A stretch of DNA of 64,000 nt from Archegozetes longisetosus (GCA_018873245.2 JAEMBT020000005.1:14646001-14710000); one strand, 5' to 3'; positions 1-13,900 are shown, counted from the first letter of the stretch. The notes: generated from the letters alone by a model not told the origin. Numbers and translations: made by a program.

Positions 1-83
1 CTCGCATACCACTTGATTTTTTGGAAATTTCCAAATTCCTAGATTTCTAAAAACTTATTTAAAATAAAATTTAGCTTATCAAA

Positions 84-1350
84 ATGTCAACACGATCACC
101 ACCACCATCACTAATAACAACACTAGCAGCAGTAGCAACAAGAGCAACGCCACGAGTAGCAACATCATCACCAAAATCCTGCAAAGCTTGTGGCAAAAGC
201 GATTATATCCGTAGATCGAGCCTCAAGTGTGACTTCCATATGCCTCCTCATAAACGAAGAATGTGCGACATCAAATACGTTACAGAGACGTACACTATCA
301 AATGCGGACTCAGCAAGTTTTGCTGGAGGAATAATCTTATCATTTCTGCAATCACTAACGATATTCTCGAAATATCTCAATTGATGGTAGAAGCCTCCCT
401 TTTATTCAGCTTTCACTGCAGCAAATTATGTACATATTTAGAATAGAATCCAATCATCGAACGGCCAGATTTACTAATCTTTTTCTAACAATTGCAAGAG
501 AAGAAAACAGCTGGACCCTGAATATGGAAATTTAGGAAAGACGTTTTATAGGGAGTACTTTTATGATGGAAGACATCTATCTTTTCCCATACAGAATACA
601 GCAAGAACTTGAAACAAATGTCAAAAACAATATTATCAGACACATGCCTGCACGAGTCAAAAAATAATTCAAGTTAAAGCTCCCTATACTGGATAAGACT
701 TTGGATGATCTGCTGAAGTTCTTGTTCGATAAGGAAAGTGGAAGACTATCAAACAAGTATTTGGATGAGTTCAGAAGAGAATTCAACTTAGAAACTACTT
801 TTGAACATCTTGACAGTCGTTGGTGGCAATACACTCTCCTTCTATTCGATCTGCAAAAGTTTTTCAACGATATCCGAGACACATCAATACGGGAAAGACA
901 ACAACAGATCAAACCATTCAATTTATTCTCAGTGTTTTCATTTGATAAATAATACATTTTATACACTGCAGATGACTTACATAATTTATTATCATCATTA
1001 TCATTAATTGAGAATCGAAAACATCGAAATTGTGCGAGTTTTCGCGAAAATTCTGAGGAATATTGGAAGGCATTCTTCAATGTTGCAAAATTGAAAACCA
1101 TGAGCAACATGAGACCTTCGGTGGCTTTTTTCAACCAATGGTATCAATTTTTCAGTACATATGGAAAGAAAAACATGACCAAAGACTGATAGAAAAGATT
1201 TTAATTCATCTTTGAGCTCCAGGCTACGCAACAATGAGTTCTCAAGTTTCTTTGGGATCGATCCTGGAGCGAGATATATGTATTGGGAGGTAAAAGATGA
1301 AAAAACATCTCTACAAGAGTTCATCATTTCGATACAACACAAGAGTTTCA
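84..1350 (+). pseudogene. Unidentified degenerate coding relic
   Basis: Several plus-strand open stretches follow one another in shifting frames: 84-446, about 480-600, 577-950 and 1010-1350. The first carries a possible zinc knuckle (CKACGKSDYIRRSSLKC). Later pieces read as ordinary protein, for example around 700-950 (LDDLLKFLFDKESGRLSNKY) and 1020-1190 (FFNQWYQFFSTYGKKN). Stops and frame changes separate the pieces, so no intact product is possible without several unsupported introns. I do not recognise the family. A decayed transposable-element protein is my best guess; an unannotated multi-exon gene is the alternative. Confidence 0.3.
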
Positions 1351-2833
1351 CTGAAAGTTAAAATAATTAGCTGAAGATGTCTTAACCACCGTTAGAAATG
1401 ATCAGGAAAAAATCGAACAAGAGGCTAAAATTGTGATTAGCGGAAAATATGATTACTTGCAATACACTGAATTCACTTTGAAACACGTTGAAAAACTACA
1501 ACAGTCATTTTCGAGAAAAGTTGTTTCAAAGTTGAAATGGCACAAAATGTTTTGGACCAAAAAGTCAATCAAATCGTAGGCATATTGTAAAATTGATTTA
1601 GCAAGCATTATGATCCCCTCTAATTGTAACTAAACCAACCAATAACTCGAAAAGCTTTTAATTTTACTTTAATACTTGTTTACCTTGATCATGTAGTTAA
1701 GTGGTTTTTCGAAAATCAATAACGTTTAAATTATGTTTTTGCAAAAAGATTTTCATGTTGTTTTTAAGAATATACTCAATTGTATTTCAGAGCTGTACAG
1801 GTTGTACAGTATTCTAAAATAAACAGTGCTTGCAATCATGAGCCGGTTTAGTCACTCTTAGGATATGTTATAATCATTGAAAAAGAAGAGAGCATATGAG
1901 GCGAAGGTAATTCTAACCTAACTAACTTTAGTAAGATAGCAGCTCAGTTCCTCTATTAGTCGAAAAGAACGGCAGAAGACGACAGATCCCTGATAAAGAC
2001 TGAATGTGACTGAAATGTGACTTAAAAACGCTGTATCCACGCTTGGGCTTGTTATTAGCCTGCGTGTGTATACTGGTACGGGGGTTGTTAGATTGGTATC
2101 TAACGTTTAGAAATAGTACAGAATTATAGCGTCCTATCAAGATTGAGCTTGAAGCTTACTGATAGCCTTCTTACTTTAAAACTGATCCTTGACACAGTTT
2201 TGATGACCTGCTTACAGGGCTCTACCTGCCTTGGCCGCCTAACCTAACCTAACTAGCCTAACTAGCCTAACTTGACAACACAACTGACCCTGTCACAAAG
2301 ATAACATAGAGTGAAGGCATGTGCCCATGTATCTTGAATAGGGCTTATCTTAGTCTGAAATACTATAATTATAATTTGTTTCTGATTTGTTGACTAAATT
2401 GGTTGACAGATCTATGATTGAAGTTTAGGAACCGATATTAGAGTTATTGTAAGCGATGCAAGTGTTCGAAAGCATAAGCTTTGTTTCATCATAAGAATTT
2501 AAAATTAATCATTATAGTATACTTATCATGTCTTCCTTATTATATTTGAGTTTTCAATTTATTCGAATCTACTTTCAAAATGAATTGAAGTAATAATTCA
2601 CTTGAATTAAAAACTGTAATATTCTCATGAATTTTTTTATTTGTTTCAATTATAATAAGTTGATTATTCATTCAATCATTACAACTAAGTTTAAGAAAGT
2701 CATAAAAATTTATATCAATTTAAAGTACTTGAACACAAACTTATGCAGAATTAGTATTGAATCAATTAGATCTGCCAAAATCTTGCGAATAATTATATTT
2801 TTCAAAACTATGATTTAAATCTGAAAAAATAGA
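1351..2833. other. Intergenic stretch
   Basis: No convincing coding sequence is visible in this AT-rich stretch. The only distinctive part is a short run of TTAGG-like pentamers at 2238-2272, listed separately. Confidence 0.5.
2238..2272. repeat. Short TTAGG-like (CCTAA) interstitial run
   Basis: Degenerate tandem CCTAA/CCTAACTAG pentamers. TTAGG is the common arthropod telomere repeat. The run is short and impure, and similar TTAGG-like motifs occur inside inverted-repeat elements elsewhere in the window (3864-4118, 38537-39051, 59151-59427), so it is more likely transposon debris than a telomere scar. Confidence 0.4.
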
Positions 2834-4778
2834 TTAATTGAGTTTCATATTAGTTTCAATCCAATCAATAAACTGTTTATCCAATAAATTTGTATAAATT
2901 CCTGGGAAACCCGGCTCTGCACACTTATAGCCAAACGAAACGATTCCCAATTCATACCATCTACTATTAACATTGATCTGAAGTGGTCCTCCACTGTCGC
3001 CCTGACACGAATCTTTTCCACCATTTGGGAAACCGGCACAGATGAACTGATTATTAATACCAAAGGGAAACTGGGATTCGTGACCATTAATTTGGGAATA
3101 ATTTCGATTGCAATCGCGATTGTCTATTATGTTGACATCAACTTCTTGTAGAGTGTCACTGGTAGAACCGCTAAATTGCTTTGCGCCCCAGCCCAACAAT
3201 TTTGATTTAAATCCAACAAAATCGTTGTTATCGAAGAATCTGTCTTTTGGTAAACAAATCGGACTAATTGTTGGATTGAATTCTATTGGAGATTTGACTT
3301 TCAATAACGCGATGTCATAATAGCGTTCAATTGTATTATAGTTTTGATGCGGAATAATCTTTGAAATTTCTCTGAATTTTACGTTCTTATCAGATAGTCT
3401 ATAAGCGCCTAATTTTATCAGATACTTATTCCGATCAACAGAAGAACCTCTGATTCGAACAAAACAATGTGCAGCCGATAGAATATAGTTGTTGCTAATG
3501 ATAGCGCCGCCACATATGAAATAAGGCTCGCTCGTTGATGTTTGCCTTTCATATATGGACACAATCCATGGCCAAGTATTCGGTTCGGCATCAAATCCTT
3601 GATTATGGTTCATGAATTGATATTCAAATCAAGTAGTAATCATTAGCACGATAGTTATTATTAGTTAAAATCTATCTCAAATTATAATAGAGGAAACTCT
3701 CTTAAGGCAATCTAATGCTAAAACGGATTTTAACCGATAATAAAAATTGGACTCGAGACTAAAGAATTGTCAAATCGTTAGAATCGGTTGAAATCCTGTT
3801 TCAAGTTTTTTTGTTGCTTATCTAATTGGAAGACTTGAATTATAATTTGAAGAGAGTCTGGTTCACTAGACCAACGATTGAATTTACAATTGGTATAGCC
3901 AAATACATAGTGCAATATGTGCTACTCAGGCTCAATCTCCACCAGAGTAATTCGACTTAACCTAACTAATCAAAATTTGACATAACTTAGCTTAACTAAC
4001 GCAAAGCAACCATCCATAATTACCTTAAGTTAGATTAGGTTAAATTATTACATGGTGCTTAACTATTATAGTTGATACAAATTTAATAATTCATTGTCGG
4101 TCTAGTGATTATCGACCTAATTTAACGTTTCCCTTTCAAGAACTACAACTTAGCGTTTTCTTAGATCTACCACTTATTTAACATTTTGTTTGCATTGTTA
4201 CTAAAAAAAATTTTGAATACTAACCGCCAACTATTGCTGCAACATCAGGTCGTTTACCACACTCTATAATTGGAATTAAAATAAGTTAATTTGGCAAATA
4301 AGAGAGATAATCTTTTTAAATGAGAATACTTTTTAACTCAATCAAGTTCAAATATCGAATCAAAATGAATTTATTTAGGATTTAATAATCTAAACAAACT
4401 AATACCATTACCGTCGATTGTTGATACAGTCTCAGGCCAGTTTGTTGACTTTGATTTATTTTCTTGTTCTAAAGGACAGCAAATTGACTTAAAACGCGAA
4501 TTATTCGCTTTTTTACTGCATTCCGTTGCTTCTGTATGAACTGCAAGAGTTTTGCATGGACTCAATAATTGCATTTGACATAAACCAGGATTTCCTAGTT
4601 TAGTAAAGCATTCAATTCTACATAAATTGTATCGATTTTCAGTGCTTTTATTTTGATAACTTTTAAGATTACATAAGATAAACTGATCATCTGCTGTCTT
4701 ATTGTATGACGCATTTGCCCCAAAATTAAGCCAAACATAGCTCACAATCACAAAGAATAAATAATACTTGATTGTCAT
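2834..4778 (-). CDS. Secreted CLIP-like trypsin-family serine protease
   Basis: Three exons: 4412-4778, 4225-4263 (39 bp) and 2834-3597, encoding 389 aa. Splice phases agree, and the first junction restores the ECG of the inter-domain Cys. A signal peptide covers residues 1-23. A Cys-rich CLIP-like region (C36, 53, 57, 67, 75, 87, 100, 101) ends in CCP. The linker CGKRPDVAA leads into IVGG at 133-136. The S1 protease domain shows AAHC (His179), Asp230 in YYDIALL and GDSGGP with Ser337. Asp331 at the base of the S1 pocket predicts cleavage after Arg/Lys. Family members act in extracellular cascades such as clotting, melanisation and Toll activation. Two oddities: eight rather than six CLIP cysteines, and Ala rather than Arg/Lys before IVGG. 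The start codon was chosen because the signal peptide begins there; upstream in-frame sequence looks like 5' UTR. Confidence 0.9.
3864..4118. mobile_element. Short inverted-repeat element (CACTAGACC family) in protease intron 2
   Basis: CACTAGACC at 3864 faces GGTCTAGTG at 4099-4107. Between them lie several TTAGG-like motifs in both orientations. The same terminal motif and interior recur at 59151-59427, so this is a dispersed family. It lies wholly inside the 627-bp second intron of the serine protease gene. No coding capacity is visible. Confidence 0.5.
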
Positions 4779-5830
4779 TGCTTTTCTTGTAATTCTTATG
4801 CAATAGAGATTTGAAGATGAAAACCAGCTTATTTTATATGCCGAGCTGGAATAGAGAAGTTCATTTAAATACAGTTTTCTATATAACAATTGAGAATAAA
4901 TACGTGAAACCAACACTTGTCTCATAGATTTCGTGACTCAAATTGAATGCCGCAGCAGTAGTTCAATTGTTGGGCAAAATGCAATCTGACTGTATGTGAG
5001 ACTTCAATTTTTACTAATTATCAATTATGATCAGCTTGTTAATCAAAATATGGTTTCGAATAGTTTGATCAAAATATGTTAATAAACAAATTGTAGTAAA
5101 TTTGAACTTGTGTAAACTTTATTTGGCAAAAATAATTAATTAATACAGATCATAAGTTATTTCAATTAACACTGTTTTGGCAAATCATTTATGTAAATAT
5201 TATGCAATTGTTTCAAACTAATAAATAACTTTTGCTCACATTTAAGGAGAACCAAATTTTTGGGAATGACTCAGATTCAATAATAAAACTAAATAGTTAT
5301 TTAGTATGAATAAATAATCATATCTGCAACTGGTTATGGATAAGAAAATTTCAAATTAGTCAATACAACAAAAGCCAATATTATAATGAAGTGATTTGAG
5401 TGAAAATTGAAATGAGCACAAAAATACAACTGATTATTATAAACTGTAATAAATAATACTCTAAATGCATCTCAATTAAAACAATTGATATAGTATTCAT
5501 ATTTACTACATTTTGCTACATATTATGGCAAATAGACTCTAAAATAAATGAACCCAAACCTAACATTATATCTAAGTTTGAAATAACGAAACAAAATTGA
5601 AAACTATTTTCAATTGCTTTGCTTATCACATGTGCTTTTTAAACTGATACTCAAAATTCATATTAAATATTTAATAATATTGCATATAATATGCTTTTGA
5701 TAGAATATATTTGCTATTCTTAATAACTAGAATATTAGATAAATTTATTAAAAATTGAATTGTTCTGTCAGACTTAATCTGCTAGAAATATACGTTCATT
5801 TCAGTTGCTTCATACTTCATAAGGCTCAGA
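4779..5830. other. Intergenic stretch upstream of the serine protease
   Basis: AT-rich sequence with no supported exon. It should contain the promoter of the minus-strand protease gene, but I could not single out a TATA box or initiator. Confidence 0.4.
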
Positions 5831-6289
5831 TCTTATCTCGCGATTTATGCTAAGACTAAAAGTTGGATAATTTCAATTTAAAATTCTCACTTTTTACTGC
5901 TGCTGCACAAAAAATTCAAACAAATCGACGTAAGCCTAAAGTAACAATTTTTAAATACTTGATTCGTATAATTTGAATAGAAAATAACTAATTCTAGTTT
6001 TATTTCTTTTGAACAGCGGCGAAGGTGAACATTTTTGAGTGAGGGGCAAAAAATTTAAAGCTTTATAAAAAGTATGGGTTTTAAATACCGGATCGATACA
6101 ACAGTACTGAAACAGTAAAACTCGAATACAATCATTGAAACTTGAGTAAAGTTCAATCCTATTGAAGTATTTTTCATTTAATAAACTAGTTTAAGGTTTT
6201 CCAGATTTGAGTTGAGGGGGCCTAGGCTCCCTTGGCCCCTACTGGCTTCGCCACTGCTTTTGAACCAAAGCTTAAATCGCGAGATAAGA
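5831..6289. mobile_element. Inverted-repeat element with a nested MITE
   Basis: A 17-bp exact inverted repeat (TCTTATCTCGCGATTTA at 5831-5847 and its complement at 6273-6289) brackets this stretch. A separate 243-bp MITE sits inside it at 6014-6256. Without the MITE the outer element would be about 200 bp. No coding capacity. Confidence 0.5.
6014..6256. mobile_element. hAT-type MITE with exact 8-bp target duplication
   Basis: The ends read CAGCGGCGAAG and, inverted, CAGTGGCGAAG, with GGGGC-rich subterminal sequence on both sides. An exact 8-bp direct repeat CTTTTGAA flanks it (6006-6013 and 6257-6264). CAGYGGCG termini plus an 8-bp duplication are typical of hAT elements. At 243 bp it is non-autonomous. 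Confidence 0.75.
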
Positions 6290-7938
6290 CATAAATGAGC
6301 TAAACTTTCAAATGGAAATTACTCCACAAGTGATAAAGTCGATAATTTTAAAGTTAAATATTGCTGAACATATTCCATAAATATATACTGCCATAAGGTA
6401 TACTGCTTCAGTATACTGCGAGTGCATGGCTTCAGTTCAATTAATAAAACTGCTAAATCTAATTTATAGTTTTTAATTGAGTTCGCATTTTTCGGTTTTA
6501 ACCTAAAATAACTGCCATTAAAGGTTTGACTCATTCGCTTAAAATCAATTGTTAAAATGGGTGCAGAGTATTAGATCATCAAAATTACTACAATTTTCAT
6601 GATATTTAGCAATTTTATCTCTAATTTAAAAAATAATTTATTTCGTTTGAATAGCAAGTTTAGAAAATAGACTTTAGATTTATAGCTAATGCAAACTCAT
6701 TTTTCGAAAAAGTTGTTTCATAGAATTGATTTCATTTTTTACCAATATGAAGCCAATTAGCACATTTTTGGCTTTTTACATACAATTTTGACCGAATTAA
6801 AGCGTTTGCTCAATTTTGCGTCAATTTAAAAATTGAATTGCAGTCAACTCTATTTCTCAGAGCTTTACTGCCGAATCAGAAAATTAATTTTAACCGCAAA
6901 ATGCGAACTATTTATAAAATGGTTTATAGCACTTTGTGTTTACTCACACTATTTTGATTTATGAAAAGCTAATCAAAATAAAAACATTTTAACACAAGCA
7001 TTCAATTTGATACTTTGAAGGAACTTATTGTTTATATATAATATTCGTGAAAGTTTGGTTATGCGTTTGAACTTTGGTCCGAATGTACTTAACATTTATA
7101 GAAGTATTACTGATAATTTGACAAAAATACTTGTGTCAGTTTCATTAAATAAACATTATGTCATAAAACAATTAAGCAGATGTCGAATGCTGTAAAAGAT
7201 GCTTAAAAAATATTAGACGCTAGTCGTAATTGAAGACGAACTCTTGTCAACTATCAATATTATGCATAAACAATGGGTCAAATGAGCAGCTTTCAAACAA
7301 ATCGCTAATGTTTACCACATTGACTGAGTTGAAACATTTGTGTATTGCCCAAATGTTTCAGTCATCAAAAGCATTTAGTGGTATGGAAGTACTGCTCTGG
7401 TCTTTTATTTTAAGACAAAAGCTAAAACTTTAGAATTTGTTCGTACCTGTTTTTCAATGATTAGTAACAAAGTTGTACACAATATTCAATAACAAATGCA
7501 ACAGTAAAAGTAACTGTTGAGGGAGACTGGCTTAACACTAAATCAGATAACAAATTAACTAAAAGTTAAAATTAAACTTAAAAAAAACTTCAATAGTTTT
7601 CATTACTAAATATTGCTGATGATTGTAAAAAAAATGTTGGAATTGAATCCCTGATGACCTGACTGCTACATTCATTATTAAATGTTTTGTACCTAAACTG
7701 ATTGAAAATAAAACTTCTGACCAAAAGTAGATACCAAGAAAATTAAAGAAAAAATACAATAATTGGAACTTTTGTATAAAAATAAAAGGCTGAACAGTAC
7801 ACGAAACAGACTGAGAAGCACTCAATTCAATAATAGATGATTTGAAGCTCTTTTGTTTGTGAGAAATACTTTTGAAATAGAAAAAAGCTGAAGATTGTAA
7901 ATAATGACTAATAATTAACTTTAAACTTGAAATAATGA
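6290..7938. other. Intergenic stretch downstream of TMEM117
   Basis: No supported gene. The short open stretches here show no family resemblance, and I see no repeat structure. Confidence 0.4.
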
Positions 7939-10900
7939 TTAAAGTTGATTTTTTCTTTGCATAGCAGTATTCCCTCCATAGATAGTGATTCCGCGCCAAG
8001 AAATATATCCTCCAAGTCTCGAGTCTCTTCTTTCTCTTCTCCAACTCGAATGACGTTTCTTTAATCGTCCGCCGGCGGAAACATCAGTTTTGGGCGGAAA
8101 GCGGCCGTATTGGTAGATAAGTGTGAAAAACAGTATAAAACCTTTGAATAAAGACAATGAAACGAAATCAAGTGAAAGCTTCAATAATAATAGACTTAAA
8201 GTAATAGACAATTAGTGGTTAAATACCTGCAGCGATAGGCAGGAATGCCATCCCTTTAATGAAAGCGGGGTAACCCAAATAACGGGTGTTAATGACTAAA
8301 TCACTTTCAATGAAAGTAGTATTAGTTAAAGGATTTATATTGGAGGCACGTGTGCTGTAATCCCATAGCGAACGGTTGCCAGTGGCCAACAATGATTCGT
8401 CCGTAACCGTATAGACTTTATGGTACTTCGGGTCTACATATTGACCATAGTCGGGCGGATAATAAATAATTTGATTTTTCCACATGTTCAAATCTAACAT
8501 CATTACGCCTACTATAATACCATAATTAAACCATTTGCCTGTAATTATATGTTTCCAAATAAACATTTATCACAATAAGTTAATCGTCTGATTATTTAAT
8601 TCAATCTGTTCAGTCTTATTATTAAGATGTTCACTATTCACTGTCAAAAATTCTAACTAAGAAATTCAGATTTTATCCAAGGATCACTGCTTATTATTGC
8701 AAATTTTTTCAAATATTTGCCCAAATGGCTGTTTGGATGGATTAGATTTGGTTCAATTTATGCGCAGATGTTTCAAGTTTATCAACATTTTCGTTTCTTA
8801 TGAGCCAACCTAATTTTATTAGCTTTTTGTCTGAATAGCTTGGCCAAAAAGTATTAGAAAACAATATTATCAGATCAATTCCTATATCACGTTAAATCAT
8901 TTGCAATACATAGCGTTTCATAGAGTCCATAATACGATCTTAAGGCAACGTTGGCAGCCCCCCTAGGCTATGGTCAGTGAATTGCAGTGCAATTCTTGCA
9001 TTTTCGAACAGTGCCGTAGCTAGCAATCATACTTAGTGGGGCCAAAGTACAATATCTGAATAAAATAGCATGAATCTCTAGCTTAAATTAGGTCATTTTT
9101 ATTGTTTATAGTGCTTTTTAAGTGAAGTTCATTTTATCAATAGAGATGGCAATTTTGCTACAGATAGTTCTTGCAGATCCTAGTAGTTTGACAGTTCATT
9201 TATTAATCTATATTTAGTGCCACAAATTGCCAATTTTCGAGCTTTGTCATATAACATAGGAAATTTGACCAAACTACCAAATACCCTTTCAGACCTAATT
9301 AGTTTGACTCCTCAAATGTCAACGTAATGATAAGAAAGGTTGGTTTTGCCCCGCTAGTTTCAGTAGATGTTGAGCCCATTTTCGATTTGCTAAACCTTTC
9401 AACTGATTGACGTGATTGGCACTAAAAACTATTGTTAAGTACACGATTATTAGCTTTAACTGGTTTATGAGCGCTTCTGCAATGTGAGTCACATCAATAA
9501 TTTAGAATAAACATTGAATTTTGATTTTTCGTATCTCGAAATTTGATCCACAAATCGTTTTGTGTTGGAATCGATTTGCCGAAAATGCGGTCTCTATTTA
9601 TGACGGTTTTTAAGACTTTAGTAAACTCTTGGGCTTTACATTGCTTGAAATTTTGAGCGGGCCAACTTTTTGTTTCATATTTGGTTAGGGTGCTGCTAAG
9701 GAATCAACATTTTATTTTAATGGATACACGATTGATATTTGTGGGTACGACAAAATCCTACGGATGTGTTGACACATTTATAAATTTGGGCAAATGGTAT
9801 TCAGCTAACTCGAATTGGGCCAAATGGCACACAATCCCATAGTATATTAGAAACTGATTTGTTTGACTTATGGAAATATTGTAATAAAAGTACTTAAATA
9901 TTGGAAAAGACAACTAAGTTAAGTATAAATAAATATTTGAATCAAATAATAATAGATTTGGAGCTACTTTTATATACGTTACTAACGTTAAAGATGTGTT
10001 ATATAAATATTACCGCTTATGTGTAGAACAACATCTGGAAATTTTAGCGACTTCTTGAAAATCTGAAGCGTATATGAAGACTGTAATAAACCGGGAAGTT
10101 TAATGTTTAAGTCACAAACAAAATGCGGAAAATCCCAATCCTGTTAATTAAGATAAGATTTAAAACAATGTTTAATTTAGAATATAATACTCAATATGAT
10201 TGTTTTTAAATTATTAATGGTTTATTTGATGGTAAAAACTTTGAGCATCAAAACTGATAATAACCTGCATAACAATTAATAGATCCATAACTAGTATCGA
10301 TGATGCGAGAAAAGCACGCGACAGTTCAGTACTGGTCACAAAATCTCTATTCAAGTGATCCCAAGATATCTTGTCGGTTACTATTAGAGTGATTACGAGC
10401 GCCACTATTACAAGAGCTCCGCTCCAGAACACAAATATACGAATTGTTGAGTGTTTGTGCCAAAAGGTTCGCAAATTGGGTGCCCAGCCTGCCATTTAAT
10501 CAATTTATTTCATTTTAATTTAACATTTGAATCGCTTTCTAATAACAGTTTAGTACTACAGTGAAGACTTATCAGAAAATTTGCATGCAAACACAACTAT
10601 ATCCAATTTGTTAGGATAAAACACCGAGAAACAAATGTTTCCTCAATCTTGGCTTTTATTATTATTTCTAAATATGAATCTATTATTGTTCGACTTTGTT
10701 AGCTTTGAGTACAAAGTTATACAGCTTTAGACTATGCGCAAGATTAAATAAGAATTAAACTAAATATCATGTAATCGATTAAGTTTTGATTAGAAAAATA
10801 GCATTTTTTGAACAAAAGGCAACACTTAAGATAGCTTATAAGGATAGAAGAATAAAGAGAACTACTATATAACCAGGTGTATACGACACATGCATCTAAT

Positions 10901-13900
10901 TGTGGTATAAGATTGAATAACTGCAATAAAGTCATAATGTGATAGAATATGAACAAATTTGACACTTTATTTATTCTTCGGCAAACGTCACTTAAGAGAC
11001 AAGTGGTCTCTGAGCAATAGATCAATGGATCAGACACCAAAGATCAAATTTTTTATAAGATGTGCTGTGTCTATCGTATTGATTCGAATTGAAGAGTTAA
11101 GACGCTTTGAAAAAAATATCTGAAAGCAAGTGCTTTTTATGATTCGGTCAAAAACAAGTAACAAATTTTTTAATTTCTTAATTTGACTAAACGTTACTTT
11201 AGATAAGTAATAATATGAAAAGACTGACAATTTTTAATTAAGACTAAAAACTTATGATTAGATATTAGATTTTCTAGATTCATTTCCATTAATGTTAAAT
11301 ATTGAACTCGATTTTGAAATTTTAAAAAAGTACAATTTTTAACTTATTAGTACAGTTGCAAGGAGTATTTAACTATACTTTTTGAATAGTTAAATCTTAT
11401 TTTTAGTTTTTGTATTTAATAGTTTGGCCTCATAACTGCCATTTACAGCATATTGTTGTCCGATAAACTTTCAGAATTGACTATATTCGTAATAAAATAC
11501 GTTTTACTTGGAACATCAGGTGTATACTCAAAACTGATATTCTTAGAACTCTCACTCTTTATAATGAATGTGCTGTAGAATGTAACTTTCAATAGATGAC
11601 CATCTATTGAAAAGTCATTTTACAAAAAACACAATGTTTATAAAGAAAATTTAAAATAAAACGAAGTGACACTTTTTCAAAGATAATTATAAACGATATT
11701 TCGGACTGAAAGTTATCGCTCTGTACTACATACTTTATACTACTTTTGGGTAAGAAAGAGGAACCGTTGCTCTCGTTCACACGATATGCCTATTATGACT
11801 CGTTGAGAATGCCGGGCAGTTTCTAAAATCGAAACCAACAATAGCAAAACAAATTAATCTTTTCTGCTAAACTGATTCCTACTAGAAATTTGATGGAGTT
11901 CAAGGTGAAAATTCATATTTAAAATGAATTAAATGTAATTTGTTGTAAAATTAGTTTGAGAGGTCAAATGTTTTAGACGCATCTATTATTTTGAGTGTTG
12001 GTCTGACTGTGACTGATCTGAGGCTGCATTTGTTCTGAACAAGTTGTGTAATGGAATTCGCTGTTTTGTTCATGTTTTATTCCATTTTTATGAAAACTTG
12101 TGGCATCACATCTGTGCGCTAGGCTATTAAATAAATAGTTAGCTTAAAATGTCGTTTAATAATAGGTGAAAAGTAGAGCATTAAACAAACGCCTGTCAAA
12201 TGAAGACATATCGATACAAACAAACTCATACCTAAACTAGAAGCTTAAACAACATCAAATTGACCCTATAGCACTTTCTGCATTAGTTATATCAGAAAAT
12301 TGTATGTATCTGCTAAAAATGATGCGCAAAAGTGTTTCATTTTGCCAAAATGATAGACATGGGGTATGCAATTATACGAATTAGGCATCACAACGAATCA
12401 GTTTTCAAAATTTCTGCCATAAAAAAAGAACTTCAATTATATTTGATCTTGACGTTTATCTAAACATTTTTTAAAACAAAAATTGTCATAAATATTATTG
12501 CAATTGGAGCAAACATGTGCAGACAAAACTCTAAAAACATGAAAAGTAAAAAAATATGTAAAAAGCTGACAATTTCAATGAATAGTGTCAGAAAAATGAT
12601 TTGGGTAAAGCTCTTGGACAATAAATTGAAAGCTTACTATAAACACGAATAGAATTAGATTTTCTTACAAAAGATTCAACTTTGGATTGATGTCGTTTGA
12701 ATGGATTGTTTGTCACCAGTATAATCATATTAGACTGAAAGTGGCAAACTATTAATAATTCAATTTTAATAGTAAAGTTTTAATAATTTGTTTCGACAGG
12801 CCTCGAGTCGAAACACTTAATGTAATTCATATTTAACAACTTAAAGACATTTGATTAAAGAGACGAAATTGTTGTTAAATTTATAGAAATTGTCATTAAA
12901 TCTCAATTATGGCCTTTTCAAATACAAAGCTGTGGTTGGCTTAACGCTTATAGCAATTAACTTCAATTATTTCAAAACTGCAAACGAATAGAGTCACACA
13001 TTTAAACAATTGCCGAAAAGTCTGTGATTAAAGTTCAAAATGATTAAATTCGATACAAATTTTGGTTTGGTTTGCGAATTTTATTTGAGATTTGAAATCA
13101 AAAATTTTGGTAATTCGAACCAGGTTAATTGATAAACTTAGAGCACAGTATCTCAAATTCAAATGGTTTGAGTGAATGCGGAACAAACATTGAAAATATC
13201 AAATAAGACGGCAGATAAAGACAATGAGTCGAAACTGATGCTGTTTAATTTTAAAATAACAAGTCTCAATCATGTAATTGAAGTGTAACACTCTTTTCAA
13301 ATTGGTATAGGTTTATTTAAATGATAATCTTTTTTATTGCTTCAGGTCAAATCAAGATGTAAGGAATCCGAACAGTGGTCATGTCAATTATTCAATATAG
13401 GCAGTCAATTGTATTTTGAATAAATTTGAAAAAGTCATATTTCTATAATTTGTAAGTTTTCGTTGTAGACCTCCTGCAAAGTGTTGAATCTGCCTGAATG
13501 AAAACGGCAACACTTATGGCCTTCTCGTAAACCCTCAGCTCTAGCTTAAATTTGTTCTTACGCATTACATAATATAGCTGAGTCTCTCATTAATGTCTAG
13601 GATCGTGGTGTGGACATTATACATTGCAGACATGATCATTGCGTCATCAATTTTAGAAATATCAGCTGTGGATAATTAAAAATAGTTTCAAATGAAAATA
13701 TCGACCAATTTAAATTCTAGAACAGATGTAATAAAATCTATGGGTCAATATATTTTAAATTCTAGAAAAGTTTAACATTACTATCGAATGGTTATCAAAT
13801 GTTAGTGTCAATAGTTTCCGTTTTAGAAACTGAGTAATTGACAAAACAAAAGATTCAATATTAAAACGGTTCGAATCATTAATTAGTTCAATTTTTAATG

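Noticed and set aside
84-446. Helitron accessory protein because of the C-x2-C zinc-knuckle-like motif
   Set aside because: One short motif is not enough, and no Rep or helicase signature was found nearby.
577-1134. 185-codon minus-strand open frame
   Set aside because: It lies opposite the plus-strand protein-like relic, and its translation is rich in Ser/Arg/Cys typical of a shadow frame.
2238-2272. Telomere fusion scar
   Set aside because: Run too short and impure, and similar motifs are parts of dispersed elements here.
10744-11230. Two minus-strand open frames inside the TMEM117 intron
   Set aside because: Compositionally like translated AT-rich DNA; no domain, and splicing of TMEM117 skips them cleanly.
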